The notes below the pieces were generated by a model. It was not told where the DNA came from. It did no database searches and saw only the letters and a program-made list of their open reading frames with translations. From assembly GCA_026005175.1 (NCBI GenBank), contig BPKO01000004.1:62001-126000 (forward strand): a stretch of DNA of 64,000 nucleotides. The letters run 5' to 3'. Below, piece after piece: positions 1 through 7,991 of the stretch. Within the stretch, counting starts at the first letter, position 1. Every line of letters begins with the position of its first letter. A program made the translations under genes and the position numbers. Source of the DNA: Candidatus Tectimicrobiota bacterium (GTDB lineage: Bacteria > Tectomicrobia > Entotheonellia > Entotheonellales > Entotheonellaceae).

Positions 1-1
1 C

Positions 2-643
2 GGCACCCTCACCACGCTCATCGTCACCCCCTTTGCCATTCTCTTCGGGGTGCTGGCCGGCTACTTCGGTGGCCGCGTCGACGACGTCATCCAGTACATT
101 TACACCACCCTCTCCTCTATCCCCGACATTTTGCTCATCGCCGCCGCCATGCTCATTTTCCAGGTGGGCCTTACCGCCAAAGAGACGGTCATTTCGGCCG
201 ACGAGCGCCTCGTGTACCTGTGCCTCATCATGGGCATTACTTCCTGGACCGGCCTGTGCCGCCTCATCCGCGCCGAGGTGCTCAAGCTGCGCGAGATCGA
301 GTACGTGCAAGCGGCCGATGCCTTTGGCGTGTCGCGCGCCACCATCATCCTGCGCCACCTGGTGCCCAACGTGCTGCACATCGTGCTCATTTCCGTGATC
401 CTGCGCTTCAGCGGCCTGGTGCTGGCCGAAGCGGTGCTGGCTTACGTGGGCATCGGCGTCGACCCTTCCATGCAGTCCTGGGGCAACATGATCAACCAGG
501 CGCGGCTGGAGCTGGCGCGCGAGCCGGTGGTGTGGTGGAACCTCTTTGCCGCCTTTGTCTTCATGTTCGGCCTGGTGCTGCCGGCCAACATCTTTGGCGA
601 CGCGGTGCGCGACGCCCTCGACCCCCGGCTGCGCACGCAGTAA
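2..643 (+). CDS. Peptide/nickel-type ABC transporter permease, DppC-like (5' truncated)
   Basis: This is the C-terminal part of an inner-membrane permease of the DppC/OppC family, which forms the channel of a dipeptide or oligopeptide importer with a DppB partner. The reading frame is open from the window edge, so the start lies outside. Several hydrophobic membrane segments are visible. The EAA cytoplasmic loop is clear (EYVQAADAFGVSRATIILRH, then LVPN), which is the contact site for the ATPase. The end, NIFGDAVRDALDPRLR, is the usual DppC terminus. The next gene is a small unrelated membrane protein with its own promoter, so the transporter operon ends here. The fused ATPase at 5901 could energise it. 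The family call is secure; the substrate is unknown. Confidence 0.93.
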   Translation, partial: GTLTTLIVTPFAILFGVLAGYFGGRVDDVIQYIYTTLSSIPDILLIAAAMLIFQVGLTAKETVISADERLVYLCLIMGITSWTGLCRLIRAEVLKLREIEYVQAADAFGVSRATIILRHLVPNVLHIVLISVILRFSGLVLAEAVLAYVGIGVDPSMQSWGNMINQARLELAREPVVWWNLFAAFVFMFGLVLPANIFGDAVRDALDPRLRTQ

Positions 644-666
644 CCGCCGCATCAGCTGGCCCTGGC

Positions 667-695
667 TTGACCTCCCCGGCAGCGGGCGTTATGCT
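667..695 (+). promoter_or_regulatory. Sigma70-type promoter for the coiled-coil membrane protein
   Basis: TTGACC at 667-672 and TATGCT at 690-695 are separated by 17 bp, 21 bp upstream of the ATG at 717. It gives the small gene its own transcript just after the permease stop. Confidence 0.6.
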
Positions 696-716
696 GGCTC
701 GAGGGGGAAATCCGGT

Positions 717-1004
717 ATGGACGACGTGGCGGCCCGCCTTGGCGATCTCCACAAGCGCCTTGACGACCTGCGCAGCGAGACCACCAAGCGGCTCGACGAC
801 CTGCGCAGCGAGATGAACAATCGCTTCGACGACCTGCGCAGCGAGATGAACAATCGCTTTAGCGATTTCAATCAGCGCTTTAGCGACCTCAATCAGCGCT
901 TTAGCGACCTCAACCAGCGCCTCACCACCCTGATGTGGGTCATCACCGCCTGGTTCAGCCTGCTCACCGTCCTGGTGATCGTCTTTAAGTTTCTGCGCGT
1001 CTAG
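717..1004 (+). CDS. Small coiled-coil protein with C-terminal membrane anchor
   Basis: This 95-residue protein of unknown function has two parts. Residues about 5-68 are a highly charged amphipathic helix built from tandem repeats: three 11-residue units of the form RLDDLRSEMNN, then three 7-residue units of the form RFSDLNQ. Residues about 70-92 are one hydrophobic membrane segment ending in KFLRV. Such tail-anchored coiled coils usually oligomerise at the membrane. The ATG at 717 is preceded by GAGGGG and by its own promoter; longer upstream starts would overlap the permease gene in another frame and have no signal. It resembles short proteins annotated as DUF1640-like or hypothetical, but I cannot place it in a named family. 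Confidence 0.75.
   Translation: MDDVAARLGDLHKRLDDLRSETTKRLDDLRSEMNNRFDDLRSEMNNRFSDFNQRFSDLNQRFSDLNQRLTTLMWVITAWFSLLTVLVIVFKFLRV
756..917 (+). repeat. In-gene tandem repeats: 3 x 33 bp then 3 x 21 bp
   Basis: Units start at 756, 789 and 822 (33 bp each) and at 855, 876 and 897 (21 bp each). The 33-bp units differ from each other at only a few positions, and so do the 21-bp units. Both lengths are multiples of three, so copy-number change would lengthen or shorten the coiled coil without breaking the frame. Confidence 0.85.
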
Positions 1005-1005
1005 C

Positions 1006-2007
1006 TCAGACCAGCTTGACCAGCATCTTGCCCAGGTTTTCGCCGTGAAAGAGCCCGATAAAGGCCTGCGGCGCCTTCTCTAGCCCCTCGACGATCGTCT
1101 CTTCCCACTTCACTTTGCCTTCGCGGATCCAGGCGGCCATGTCGGCGTGGAACGGCGCCTGGCGCTCGAGGTGATCCGAGACGATGAAGCCTTGCAGCAG
1201 GAGCCGCTTGCGCACCGCGTGCACGAGGTTGCGCGGCCCCGGCGAGGGGGCGTTGTACTGCGAGATCATGCCGCACAGGACAATGCGGCCAAAGGGCTTC
1301 ATGTGCTCCAGGGCCGCTTCGAGGTGGGCGCCGCCGACGTTTTCGAAGTAGATGTCGATGCCCTCCGGGGCGAGGCGGCCAAGCTCGTCAACGAGCGAGG
1401 GCACGGTCTTGTAGTTGAATGCCGCGTCGATGCCCGCCACTTCCAGCAGCCACTGCACCTTGCTCGGCGAGCCGGCACTGCCGATGACGCGGCAGCCCTT
1501 GAGCTTGGCGATCTGGCAGGCCACCTGGCCCACCGCCCCCGCGGCTGCCGACACGAAGACCGTCTGGCCCGGCTGCGGCTTGCCGATGTCGAGGAGCCCC
1601 ACGTACGCCGTCATCCCCGGCATGCCCATCACCCCCAGGTAGGCCTGGGGCGGCACCAGGCGGGTGTCGATTTTGGTAAGCCCGCTGCCGTCAGAAAGAA
1701 AATACTCGCGCCAGCCCAGGCGACTGAGCACCATCTCCCCGGGCGAGAAGTCGGGGTGGCGGGAGGCCACCACCTCGCCGACGCTGCCCCCCTCAAGGGG
1801 TGCGCCGAGCGGAAACGGCGGCACGTAGCTGGGGCGGTCGTACATGCGGCCGCGCATGTAGGGATCGACCGACATGAAGTGGTTGCGCACCAGCACCTGG
1901 CCGGGCTGGGGGTCGGGCAGGGTGACGTCGACCAGGGCAAAGTTGTCCGGCGATGGCAGGCCCACCGGCCGGCTCTTGAGGTGGATCTCGCGGCTCTTTA
2001 TCGGCAT
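1006..2007 (-). CDS. NADP-dependent MDR-family oxidoreductase (CurA/PTGR-like)
   Basis: A 333-residue zinc-free medium-chain reductase of the CurA/prostaglandin-reductase group, which reduces the double bond of enones with NADPH in the cytoplasm. The N-terminal GroES-like domain contains MSVDPYMRGRM and PLGAPLEGGSVGEV. The Rossmann domain follows with AAAGAVGQVACQIAKLKG. The late segment YFENVGGAHLEAAL is typical of this branch. The start is set at the ATG at 2007, which has GAGGAG eight bases upstream; a TTG five codons earlier would cover that ribosome site. It stands alone between oppositely oriented or spaced genes. The family is certain; the physiological substrate is not predictable. 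Confidence 0.92.
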   Translation of the reverse strand: MPIKSREIHLKSRPVGLPSPDNFALVDVTLPDPQPGQVLVRNHFMSVDPYMRGRMYDRPSYVPPFPLGAPLEGGSVGEVVASRHPDFSPGEMVLSRLGWREYFLSDGSGLTKIDTRLVPPQAYLGVMGMPGMTAYVGLLDIGKPQPGQTVFVSAAAGAVGQVACQIAKLKGCRVIGSAGSPSKVQWLLEVAGIDAAFNYKTVPSLVDELGRLAPEGIDIYFENVGGAHLEAALEHMKPFGRIVLCGMISQYNAPSPGPRNLVHAVRKRLLLQGFIVSDHLERQAPFHADMAAWIREGKVKWEETIVEGLEKAPQAFIGLFHGENLGKMLVKLV

Positions 2008-2124
2008 GGCAGCGCTCCTCAAATGGTCTTAGCACGCAAAAGGGTTACGACACCTTCCTGGCAACACCTGCGGCCCCGGCCCGCTTCTCGCCCAAGCCCG
2101 CACCCGCCACGTAGAGGCCCCTCC

Positions 2125-3310
2125 TCACAGCGGCGCCTTGGGGGGATGGGCGCGGATGGCCTCTTCGTTGAGCTCGGCGCCCCAGCCCGGACCGGGGGGC
2201 AGGCGCAGGGCGCCGTTTTCGATTTGCGGCACATAGGTCACCAGGTCGTCCTTCCAGGGCACGTCGTCGATGTCGATTTCCATGATGCGGAAGTTGGGAA
2301 TGGCGGCGCAGAAGTGGGCGCTCATGAGCGTGGCGAGGTGGCCGTAAAAGTTGTGCGGCGCCACGTTGACTTCGTAGGCTTCGGCGAGGGCAGCGATTTT
2401 CAGGGCCTGCCAGATGCCGTTCCAGGGCACGTCGACGATGGCCACGTCCATGGCGGCACGCTCGAAATACGGCCGGTAGCCGCGCAGGCCAAAGAGCGAC
2501 TCGCCCGAGGCCACCGGCGTGCGCAGCGCGTCGCGAATGCGGCGCAAGGCCAGTGGGTCGTAAAGGTCGATTTCCACCCAGGCCAGCCCCAAGTCGTCAA
2601 GGGCGCGGGCCACCTGCAGGTAGCCTTCTGGCTTGAAGTTGAAGTTGAGGTCGAGGTGAATGGCCACCTCGGGGCCGGCGCCCTGGCGCAGGGCCTGCAG
2701 CTGGGCACGCAGGGCGGGGATGACGGCGGCGTCGAGGTTGAGCTCGGGCCAGCCCGGGCTGCGCGTGAAGCCGGGCATGTACAGCCGCGGCTCGCGGTCA
2801 AAGAGAAAGATGTTGGTCTTGAGCGCGCGAAAGCCGCGCTCGCGCACCTCGCGCCCCAGCGCCACCAGGTCGTCGAGGCTGCGCAGGGGCGGCCGGCCCA
2901 TGGCCGCCGCGCTGTGGGGAGCCAGGCGGTAAGTGCCGCAGTGCGACCAGTACAGCGGCAGGCGCTCGCGCACCGCGCCGCCCAGCAGCTCGTAAACGGG
3001 CACCCCCAGGGCGCGCGCCTTGAGGTCGACAAGGGCGTTTTCGAGGGCAGCGATGGCCTGCCGCACCATGCCCTCCGGGGCCCTGGCGGGTGAGGGCGTA
3101 AAGCTGCTGGCTGAGGCGCTCGTGCGCCAGGGGGTTGGCCCCCAGCAGCCGCTGCGCCAGGCGCTCGATCACCCCGGTGAGCCCCGGGCTGCCGTAGCAC
3201 TCGTTGTACTCGGCAATGCCGCTGAGCCCGGTGTCGGTGGTCAGCTTGAGGAAGGAAAAGGTGCGCCAGCCGGCATCGCAGTGCAGGGTCTCGTACGCGG
3301 TGAGCTTCAT
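2125..3310 (-). CDS. Mandelate racemase/muconate lactonizing enzyme family protein, interrupted by one frameshift
   Basis: An enolase-superfamily enzyme of about 394 residues that abstracts a proton alpha to a carboxylate, most often acting as a sugar-acid dehydratase. The N-terminal capping domain starts MKLTAYETLHCDAG (ATG at 3310 with GGAGGAGAG upstream). The barrel domain continues in a second frame from MVRQAIAALENALVDLKARAL. It shows the metal-ligand region IHLDLNFNF and, later, APHNFYGHLATLMSAH with the general-base His. The frame switches at 3075-3080, where one extra C on the plus strand breaks an otherwise continuous GPEGMVRQ segment. An IlvD/Edd dehydratase downstream in the window suggests sugar-acid use. 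I read this as a functional gene with a sequencing error, though a real recent mutation is possible. Confidence 0.85.
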
Positions 3311-3338
3311 GGCCTCTCTCTCCTCCCGTGGTGTGCCT

Positions 3339-3367
3339 AGCATAGGGCGCCAGCGCCGCGCTGGCAA
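3339..3367 (-). promoter_or_regulatory. Sigma70-type promoter of the MR/MLE gene
   Basis: On the minus strand TTGCCA (3367-3362) and TATGCT (3344-3339) lie 17 bp apart, 28 bp before the ATG at 3310. Confidence 0.55.
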
Positions 3368-3381
3368 GAGGGGATGGCGCC

Positions 3382-3410
3382 TTGACGCGCCGGCCCCGCG
3401 GCGCTATGGT
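3382..3410 (+). promoter_or_regulatory. Sigma70-type promoter of the toxin-antitoxin pair
   Basis: TTGACG at 3382-3387 and TATGGT at 3405-3410 with a 17-bp spacer lead into the antitoxin gene at 3479. The two promoters here diverge and their -35 regions are close together. Confidence 0.55.
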
Positions 3411-3478
3411 GTGCGGCAGCAGCCCGCGTTGTTGTCACAGACCAGTGGTCTCTGGCACCCGCTAAAGGAAGCCAGTCG

Positions 3479-3757
3479 ATGCGCTCTTCGGCAACCTATC
3501 GGCGTTTAAGTATTTACCTGGACGACCCGCGGCTGCGGGAGCACATCAAGACCGCTGCCCTCCGCCGCGGCATGACGCTTAGCGCCTATTGTCTCGAAGC
3601 CATCCGCCAACGTCTCGCCGCCGATGGCTTCTTACCCAGTAGCGAAACCCACACGCAACCACGAGCAGCGGCGGAGGCCCTGGACCGTTTACGCCACCAG
3701 ATTGGGCCCATTGGGGTGAGGGTTCGCAAATTGATCGAGGAAGGGCGCCGCCGGTGA
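3479..3757 (+). CDS. Ribbon-helix-helix antitoxin-like protein
   Basis: A 92-residue protein likely to bind DNA and neutralise the PIN toxin encoded next. Residues about 8-48 fit a ribbon-helix-helix fold: a beta strand RRLSIYL, then helix LREHIKTAALRRG, then helix TLSAYCLEAIRQRL. The charged C-terminal tail would be the toxin-binding part. The ATG at 3479 follows AAAGGAAG. The stop overlaps the GTG of the toxin by four bases (GTGA), the arrangement expected for a coupled antitoxin-toxin operon. The operon call is strong; the RHH subfamily is an inference. Confidence 0.8.
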   Translation: MRSSATYRRLSIYLDDPRLREHIKTAALRRGMTLSAYCLEAIRQRLAADGFLPSSETHTQPRAAAEALDRLRHQIGPIGVRVRKLIEEGRRR

Positions 3758-4200
3758 GCCCAGTCACCAGGCTCTTTGTCGTGGACGCGAGTGTCTGCCT
3801 CAAGTGGGCTTTAGACGATGAAGAGGCTGTCAGCCAAGCAGTGGCGCTGCGCGATGAGGCCTTACGCCAACACATCCAGATGGTGGCTCCATCCCTCTGG
3901 CTGTACGAAGTGATCAATGGAATGGTGAGTGCCGTTCGCCGCGGACGCGTGGCTGCCAACGTGGGAGCCCAGGCTCTCGCACACCTGCTTAGCCTAGGAA
4001 TCCACTTGGCTGACCCTGAAGCGAAAAAGGTCTACGAATGTGCTCTGCGCTATGGGATTGCTGCCTATGACGCGGCCTATCTAACCCTGGCGGAAGCGCT
4101 AGAGACCGTCCTGTGGACCGGTGACCGACGGCTGTACACGAAAGTGAGGCATGCCACAGCGCGGGTGCACTGGATCGGAACGTATGCCCCCCAAGGCTAA
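3754..4200 (+). CDS. vapC: PIN-domain ribonuclease toxin, VapC-like
   Basis: A 148-residue PIN nuclease, expected to cleave RNA with Mg2+ when free of its antitoxin. All four acidic positions can be seen: Asp in FVVDASVCLKW, Glu in LWLYEVINGM, Asp in AAYDAAYLTLAEA and Asp in LWTGDRRLY. The length is usual for VapC. The GTG start at 3754 overlaps the antitoxin stop. Base composition is less GC-rich than in the neighbours, which fits acquisition as a module. Nothing is missing, so the pair is probably active. Confidence 0.88.
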   Translation: MSPVTRLFVVDASVCLKWALDDEEAVSQAVALRDEALRQHIQMVAPSLWLYEVINGMVSAVRRGRVAANVGAQALAHLLSLGIHLADPEAKKVYECALRYGIAAYDAAYLTLAEALETVLWTGDRRLYTKVRHATARVHWIGTYAPQG

Positions 4201-4227
4201 AGCGTAGCGCGCCCCGAGGAGACCGCC

Positions 4228-5457
4228 ATGGCCCCTTATCGCCGCATCAACGTCGCTTCCGGCCGCGAGCTGGAGCAGCTCGCTCACTACTCGCGCGCCC
4301 TGCGCGTCGGCGACACGGTGCTGCAGTCGGGCACCACCGCCATCGACCGCGCCGGCAACGTGCTGGGGGTGGGCGACGTCACCCGGCAAGTCGAGGCCAT
4401 CATGACCCTGGCCGCCTGGAGCATGGGCAAAGTGGGCGGCAGCTTCGACAATGTGGTTCGCTGCCGCATCTACGTCACCGACATCGGCCTGGCCGACCAG
4501 GCGGCGCGGGCCGTGGCCCGCTACGTTGGCCACGTGCGCCCCGCCTCCACCCTGGTGCAGGTGGCAGGACTGGCGCGGCCGGCGCAGCTGGTGGAAATCG
4601 AGCTCGAGGCCATCGACGGCGCCGGCAGCAGCGCCCAGCGCCTTGCCTCCGGCCGCCCCACCGAGGCGGCTTACGGCTACTCGCGAGCGGTGCGCGTGGG
4701 CGAGCGGGTCTTCCTTTCGGGCACCACGGCGCTCAACGCCCAGGGAGTGGTCGAGGGACGCGGCGACCTTTACCGGCAAACGCGCCTGGCTCTGGAGACC
4801 CTCTTGTGGGCCCTGGCGCAGCTCGGCGGTACCCCCGGCGACTTGGTCTACACCAAAACCTTCCTCACCGACCTCAGCCACCTCCCCGACTACACCCGGG
4901 CGTGGCTGGACGTGCTGGGAGAGGTACGCCCCACCTCTACCCTGCTGGGGATTCCGGCCCTGGTGCACCCCGACATGCTGGTGGAAATCGAGGCAGAAGC
5001 CATTCTCGGGGCCGCTGCCAAGCGACAGGACATCTACACCCAGTTCCAGCGGGAAAAGCCGCGCGGCTACGCGCGTGCCGTGGCCGTGGACGACTGGGTC
5101 TACGTGAGCGGCTGCACCGCCCTCAGCCCTGCCGGCGAGGTGCAGGCGGCGGGCGACTGGGCGGCGCAGCTCGACTTGGCCCACGAGGCCATCGCCTGGG
5201 CCCTGGAGCAGGCCGGAGCCACCCTCGACGACGTGGTGCGGCGCCGCACTTTTACCGTGGCCGGGGCGCAGCAAAATCGCCCCTACGGGCAAGGCCCGGC
5301 CTGGTTTGCTCGCAGCTGCCCCACCTCCCTGGGGTGCCGGGTGAGCGCTCTGGCCCACCCCGAGCTGCTGGTGGAAGTGGAGGCGGTGGCCGTCAAAGGG
5401 GCGGGGGCCGACATCACCTGGCTCGGCCCCGAAGCCCACGATCCCCTGGGGCCCTAG
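4228..5457 (+). CDS. Triple-domain RidA/YjgF/TdcF family protein
   Basis: A 409-residue protein made of three consecutive Rid domains (about 18-130, 150-265 and 275-392) in one chain, whereas typical RidA is a single 130-residue domain that trimerises. Each unit repeats the pattern YSRALRVGDTVLQSGTTA, a central helix pair and a closing LVEIE strand. RidA hydrolyses reactive enamine/imine intermediates using an Arg in a PARSC motif. Here the matching positions read PASTL, PTSTL and PTSLG, so that Arg is absent in all three domains. The chain may form an intramolecular trimer with a different ligand. The start follows CGAGGAG. The neighbours are amino-acid catabolic genes. Confidence 0.9.
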   Translation: MAPYRRINVASGRELEQLAHYSRALRVGDTVLQSGTTAIDRAGNVLGVGDVTRQVEAIMTLAAWSMGKVGGSFDNVVRCRIYVTDIGLADQAARAVARYVGHVRPASTLVQVAGLARPAQLVEIELEAIDGAGSSAQRLASGRPTEAAYGYSRAVRVGERVFLSGTTALNAQGVVEGRGDLYRQTRLALETLLWALAQLGGTPGDLVYTKTFLTDLSHLPDYTRAWLDVLGEVRPTSTLLGIPALVHPDMLVEIEAEAILGAAAKRQDIYTQFQREKPRGYARAVAVDDWVYVSGCTALSPAGEVQAAGDWAAQLDLAHEAIAWALEQAGATLDDVVRRRTFTVAGAQQNRPYGQGPAWFARSCPTSLGCRVSALAHPELLVEVEAVAVKGAGADITWLGPEAHDPLGP

Positions 5458-5472
5458 CCGGCAGGCGCGGCC

Positions 5473-5784
5473 TTAGTCGTCACGGCGAAAGGCATTCACC
5501 GCCGTCACCAGGGCCGGCGTGCCGCCAAAGAGGTAGGCCACCTCCACCGCCTCTCGGATCTCCTCTTCGGTGGCCCCGGCAGCGCGGGCGCGGTTGGCGA
5601 TGACGTACACGCCATCGGGGTGCGCCACCAAGGCATCGACGACCATCGTCATCAGGATCTTGTACTTGGCCGGAATGGCTCCATCTTGCAGAATGCGCTC
5701 GCGCTGCGCCAGGTAGCTGGCGGCAAAGTCGGGATCGTGCTGCTGCAAGGTCTGCAGCCAGGCAGGAAGCGCCGCTTCGGCCAT
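5473..5784 (-). CDS. Carboxymuconolactone decarboxylase-like (AhpD-fold) protein
   Basis: A 103-residue all-helical protein of the CMD/AhpD fold. The family core is seen in PAKYKILMTMVVDALVAH and AAGATEEEIREAVEVAYLFGG, followed by a helix ending NAFRRDD. No cysteine occurs, so the CxxC redox centre of AhpD-type peroxidases is missing and a peroxidase role is unlikely. The ATG at 5784 has GGAGAG upstream; the longer frame to 5835 has no ribosome site. It is convergent with the triple Rid gene. The exact reaction is unknown. Confidence 0.82.
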   Translation of the reverse strand: MAEAALPAWLQTLQQHDPDFAASYLAQRERILQDGAIPAKYKILMTMVVDALVAHPDGVYVIANRARAAGATEEEIREAVEVAYLFGGTPALVTAVNAFRRDD

Positions 5785-5863
5785 AGGGCATCTCTCCTTC
5801 TCGGGAAAAGCGGTAAGGGAACGTTGTGGCGGCAAGCCGCCGGGCTTGCGAGCCTACGCTGCC

Positions 5864-5894
5864 TTGACAGGCAGGTCAAGCGCGGTGGTAGACT
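5864..5894 (+). promoter_or_regulatory. Promoter producing a probable leaderless mRNA
   Basis: TTGACA at 5864-5869 and TAGACT at 5889-5894 have a 19-bp spacer. The ATG at 5901 lies seven bases after the -10 hexamer, where transcription should begin, and no Shine-Dalgarno sequence fits in between. Confidence 0.5.
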
Positions 5895-5900
5895 CTCGGT

Positions 5901-7922
5901 ATGCTCCTGGACGTGCGCGACCTAAAGACTTACTTCCGCACCAAGTGGGGGCCGGCGCGTGCCGTCGACGGGGTTTCTTTTTCCCTCGACGCCGGGGAGA
6001 CCTTTGCCCTGGTGGGCGAGTCGGGCTGCGGCAAAACCGTCACGGCGCTTTCCATCATGCAGCTGGTGCCGCAACCGGCCGGCTACTATGCCGGAGGCGC
6101 CATTCTCTACAAGGGCCGCGACCTGATGCGCCTACCGGAAGTGGAAAAGCGCCGGCTGCGCGGCCGCGAGCTGTCGATGATCTTCCAGGAGCCGATGTCT
6201 TCCCTCAACCCGGTGCTCACCATCGGCTACCAGCTCATGGAGCCCCTGCGCTACCACCAGCGGCTCTCCCCGGCAGCGGCGCGCAAGAAGGCCCTGGAGC
6301 TGCTAGAACTGGTGCGCCTTCCCGACCCCGAGCAGCGCCTGCAGCAGTACCCGCACCAGCTCTCGGGCGGCATGCAGCAGCGCGTCATGATCGCCATCGC
6401 CATGGCCTGCGAGCCGGGGCTGCTCATTGCCGACGAGCCCACCACCGCCCTGGACGTTACCGTGCAGGCGGAAGTCCTCGAGCTCATGAAGGCCCTGCAG
6501 GCGCAGAAAGGCACCGCCATTTTGCTCATCACCCACGACCTGGGGGTGGTGGCACAGCTGGCCGACCGCGTGGCCGTCATGTACGCCGGCCGCATCGTGG
6601 AAGTGGCGCCGCGCCCGCAGCTCCTCGACAACCCCGCGCACCCTTACACCGTCAGGCTGCTGCAGTCCCTGCCCACGCGCACGCGGCGCGACCAGGCGCT
6701 GCAGACCATCGAGGGGCGGGTGCCGCCGGCGCACGCCCTGCCTCCAGGATGCCGCTTTGCGCCGCGCTGCCACATGGTACAGCCGGCCTGCTGGCAGGTG
6801 GACCCGCCGCTTTTGCCCGTCGACGCCGAGCACCACGCCGCCTGTATCCTTTACGACGTAAAGCGCCAGGGCCGGCGCATCACCCCCGCCGAGGTGCACC
6901 TGCCCCCGCAGCCGCGGCCGCGCCCGCCCGGCCAGACAAGCGGCGAGCCGCTGCTGCGCCTCGAGGGCCTCTGCGTGCACTTTCCCCTGCGCCGCGGCGT
7001 GCTCAAGCGCGTGGTGGGTTACGTGCGCGCCGTGGACGGCGTCGACTTGACGCTGCGCCGCGGCGAGACCCTGGCCCTGGTGGGGGAATCGGGCTGCGGC
7101 AAGACCACCCTGGGCAAGGCGGTGCTGCAGCTCGTGCGGCCCACCGCCGGCCGCGTGCTCCTCGACGGCCAGGACCTGACGCGCCTCAGCCGCCGCCAGC
7201 TGCACCCTTACCGGCGGCGCATGCAAATCGTCTTCCAGGACCCTTACGCGGCGCTTGACCCGCGCATGATGGTGGGCGAAATCGTCATGGAAGGCATGGC
7301 AGCCCACGGCATCGGCCGCTCGCGCCGCGAGCGCGAAGAGCGCGCCCGCGCCATTCTGGCGCAGGTGGGCCTCGATCCGCAGATGCTTTACCGCTACCCG
7401 CACGAGTTCTCTGGCGGCCAGCGGCAGCGCATCGGCATCGCCCGCTGCCTGGCCGTCGAGCCCGAGTTTCTCGTCTGCGACGAGGCCACCAGCGCCCTTG
7501 ACGTCTCGGTGCAGGCCCAGATCCTCAATTTGCTGGAGCGGCTGCAGGCAGAGCTGGGCCTCACGTACCTCTTTATCACCCACAACCTGGGGGTGGTAGA
7601 GTACCTGGCCGACGAGGTGGCGGTGATGTACCTGGGGCGCATCGTGGAGCGCGGCCCCACCGCGGCCATTTTCTCTTCTCCCTGCCACCCCTACACGCGC
7701 GCCCTGCTGGCCGCCGTGCCCCGTCTCGACGCCCGCGGCGCGGAAAAGCTGCACTTGCCTGGCGAGGTGCCCTCGCCCATCCACCCGCCGCCGGGCTGCC
7801 ACTTCCACCCGCGCTGCCCTTACGCCATGCCCCACTGCCGCCAGGCGTATCCCCCGGCTTACACGGTGGCCGACGGCCACACCGTGCGCTGCTTTCTTTA
7901 CGCCGACAACCCGCCCGCTTGA
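5901..7922 (+). CDS. Fused DppD-DppF peptide ABC transporter ATP-binding protein
   Basis: A 673-residue protein with two complete ABC ATPase domains, equal to the separate DppD and DppF subunits joined by a linker. Domain 1 (about 1-325) has Walker [13 protein letters not shown], signature LSGGMQQRV and Walker [13 protein letters not shown]. Domain 2 (about 347-673) has [26 protein letters not shown] and [12 protein letters not shown]. Each ends with the oligopeptide/HPY tail containing a Cys cluster (CRFAPRC and CHFHPRC). It works on the cytoplasmic face of a peptide permease. No permease or binding protein adjoins it, but two permease sets without ATPases lie at 1-643 and 31083-34618. It may serve one or both. 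Confidence 0.93.
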   Translation: MLLDVRDLKTYFRTKWGPARAVDGVSFSLDAGETFALVGESGCGKTVTALSIMQLVPQPAGYYAGGAILYKGRDLMRLPEVEKRRLRGRELSMIFQEPMSSLNPVLTIGYQLMEPLRYHQRLSPAAARKKALELLELVRLPDPEQRLQQYPHQLSGGMQQRVMIAIAMACEPGLLIADEPTTALDVTVQAEVLELMKALQAQKGTAILLITHDLGVVAQLADRVAVMYAGRIVEVAPRPQLLDNPAHPYTVRLLQSLPTRTRRDQALQTIEGRVPPAHALPPGCRFAPRCHMVQPACWQVDPPLLPVDAEHHAACILYDVKRQGRRITPAEVHLPPQPRPRPPGQTSGEPLLRLEGLCVHFPLRRGVLKRVVGYVRAVDGVDLTLRRGETLALVGESGCGKTTLGKAVLQLVRPTAGRVLLDGQDLTRLSRRQLHPYRRRMQIVFQDPYAALDPRMMVGEIVMEGMAAHGIGRSRREREERARAILAQVGLDPQMLYRYPHEFSGGQRQRIGIARCLAVEPEFLVCDEATSALDVSVQAQILNLLERLQAELGLTYLFITHNLGVVEYLADEVAVMYLGRIVERGPTAAIFSSPCHPYTRALLAAVPRLDARGAEKLHLPGEVPSPIHPPPGCHFHPRCPYAMPHCRQAYPPAYTVADGHTVRCFLYADNPPA

Positions 7923-7991
7923 GGCCCTGGGGAACGCCTCCGGCTCTTGGGTATAATTTTTGCAGCCCTCCGGCGCAAGAGGAGGCGGGAG

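Noticed and set aside
1147-3093. 648-codon open frame on the plus strand
   Set aside because: It runs antisense to the MDR reductase and MR/MLE genes, which have clear family motifs.
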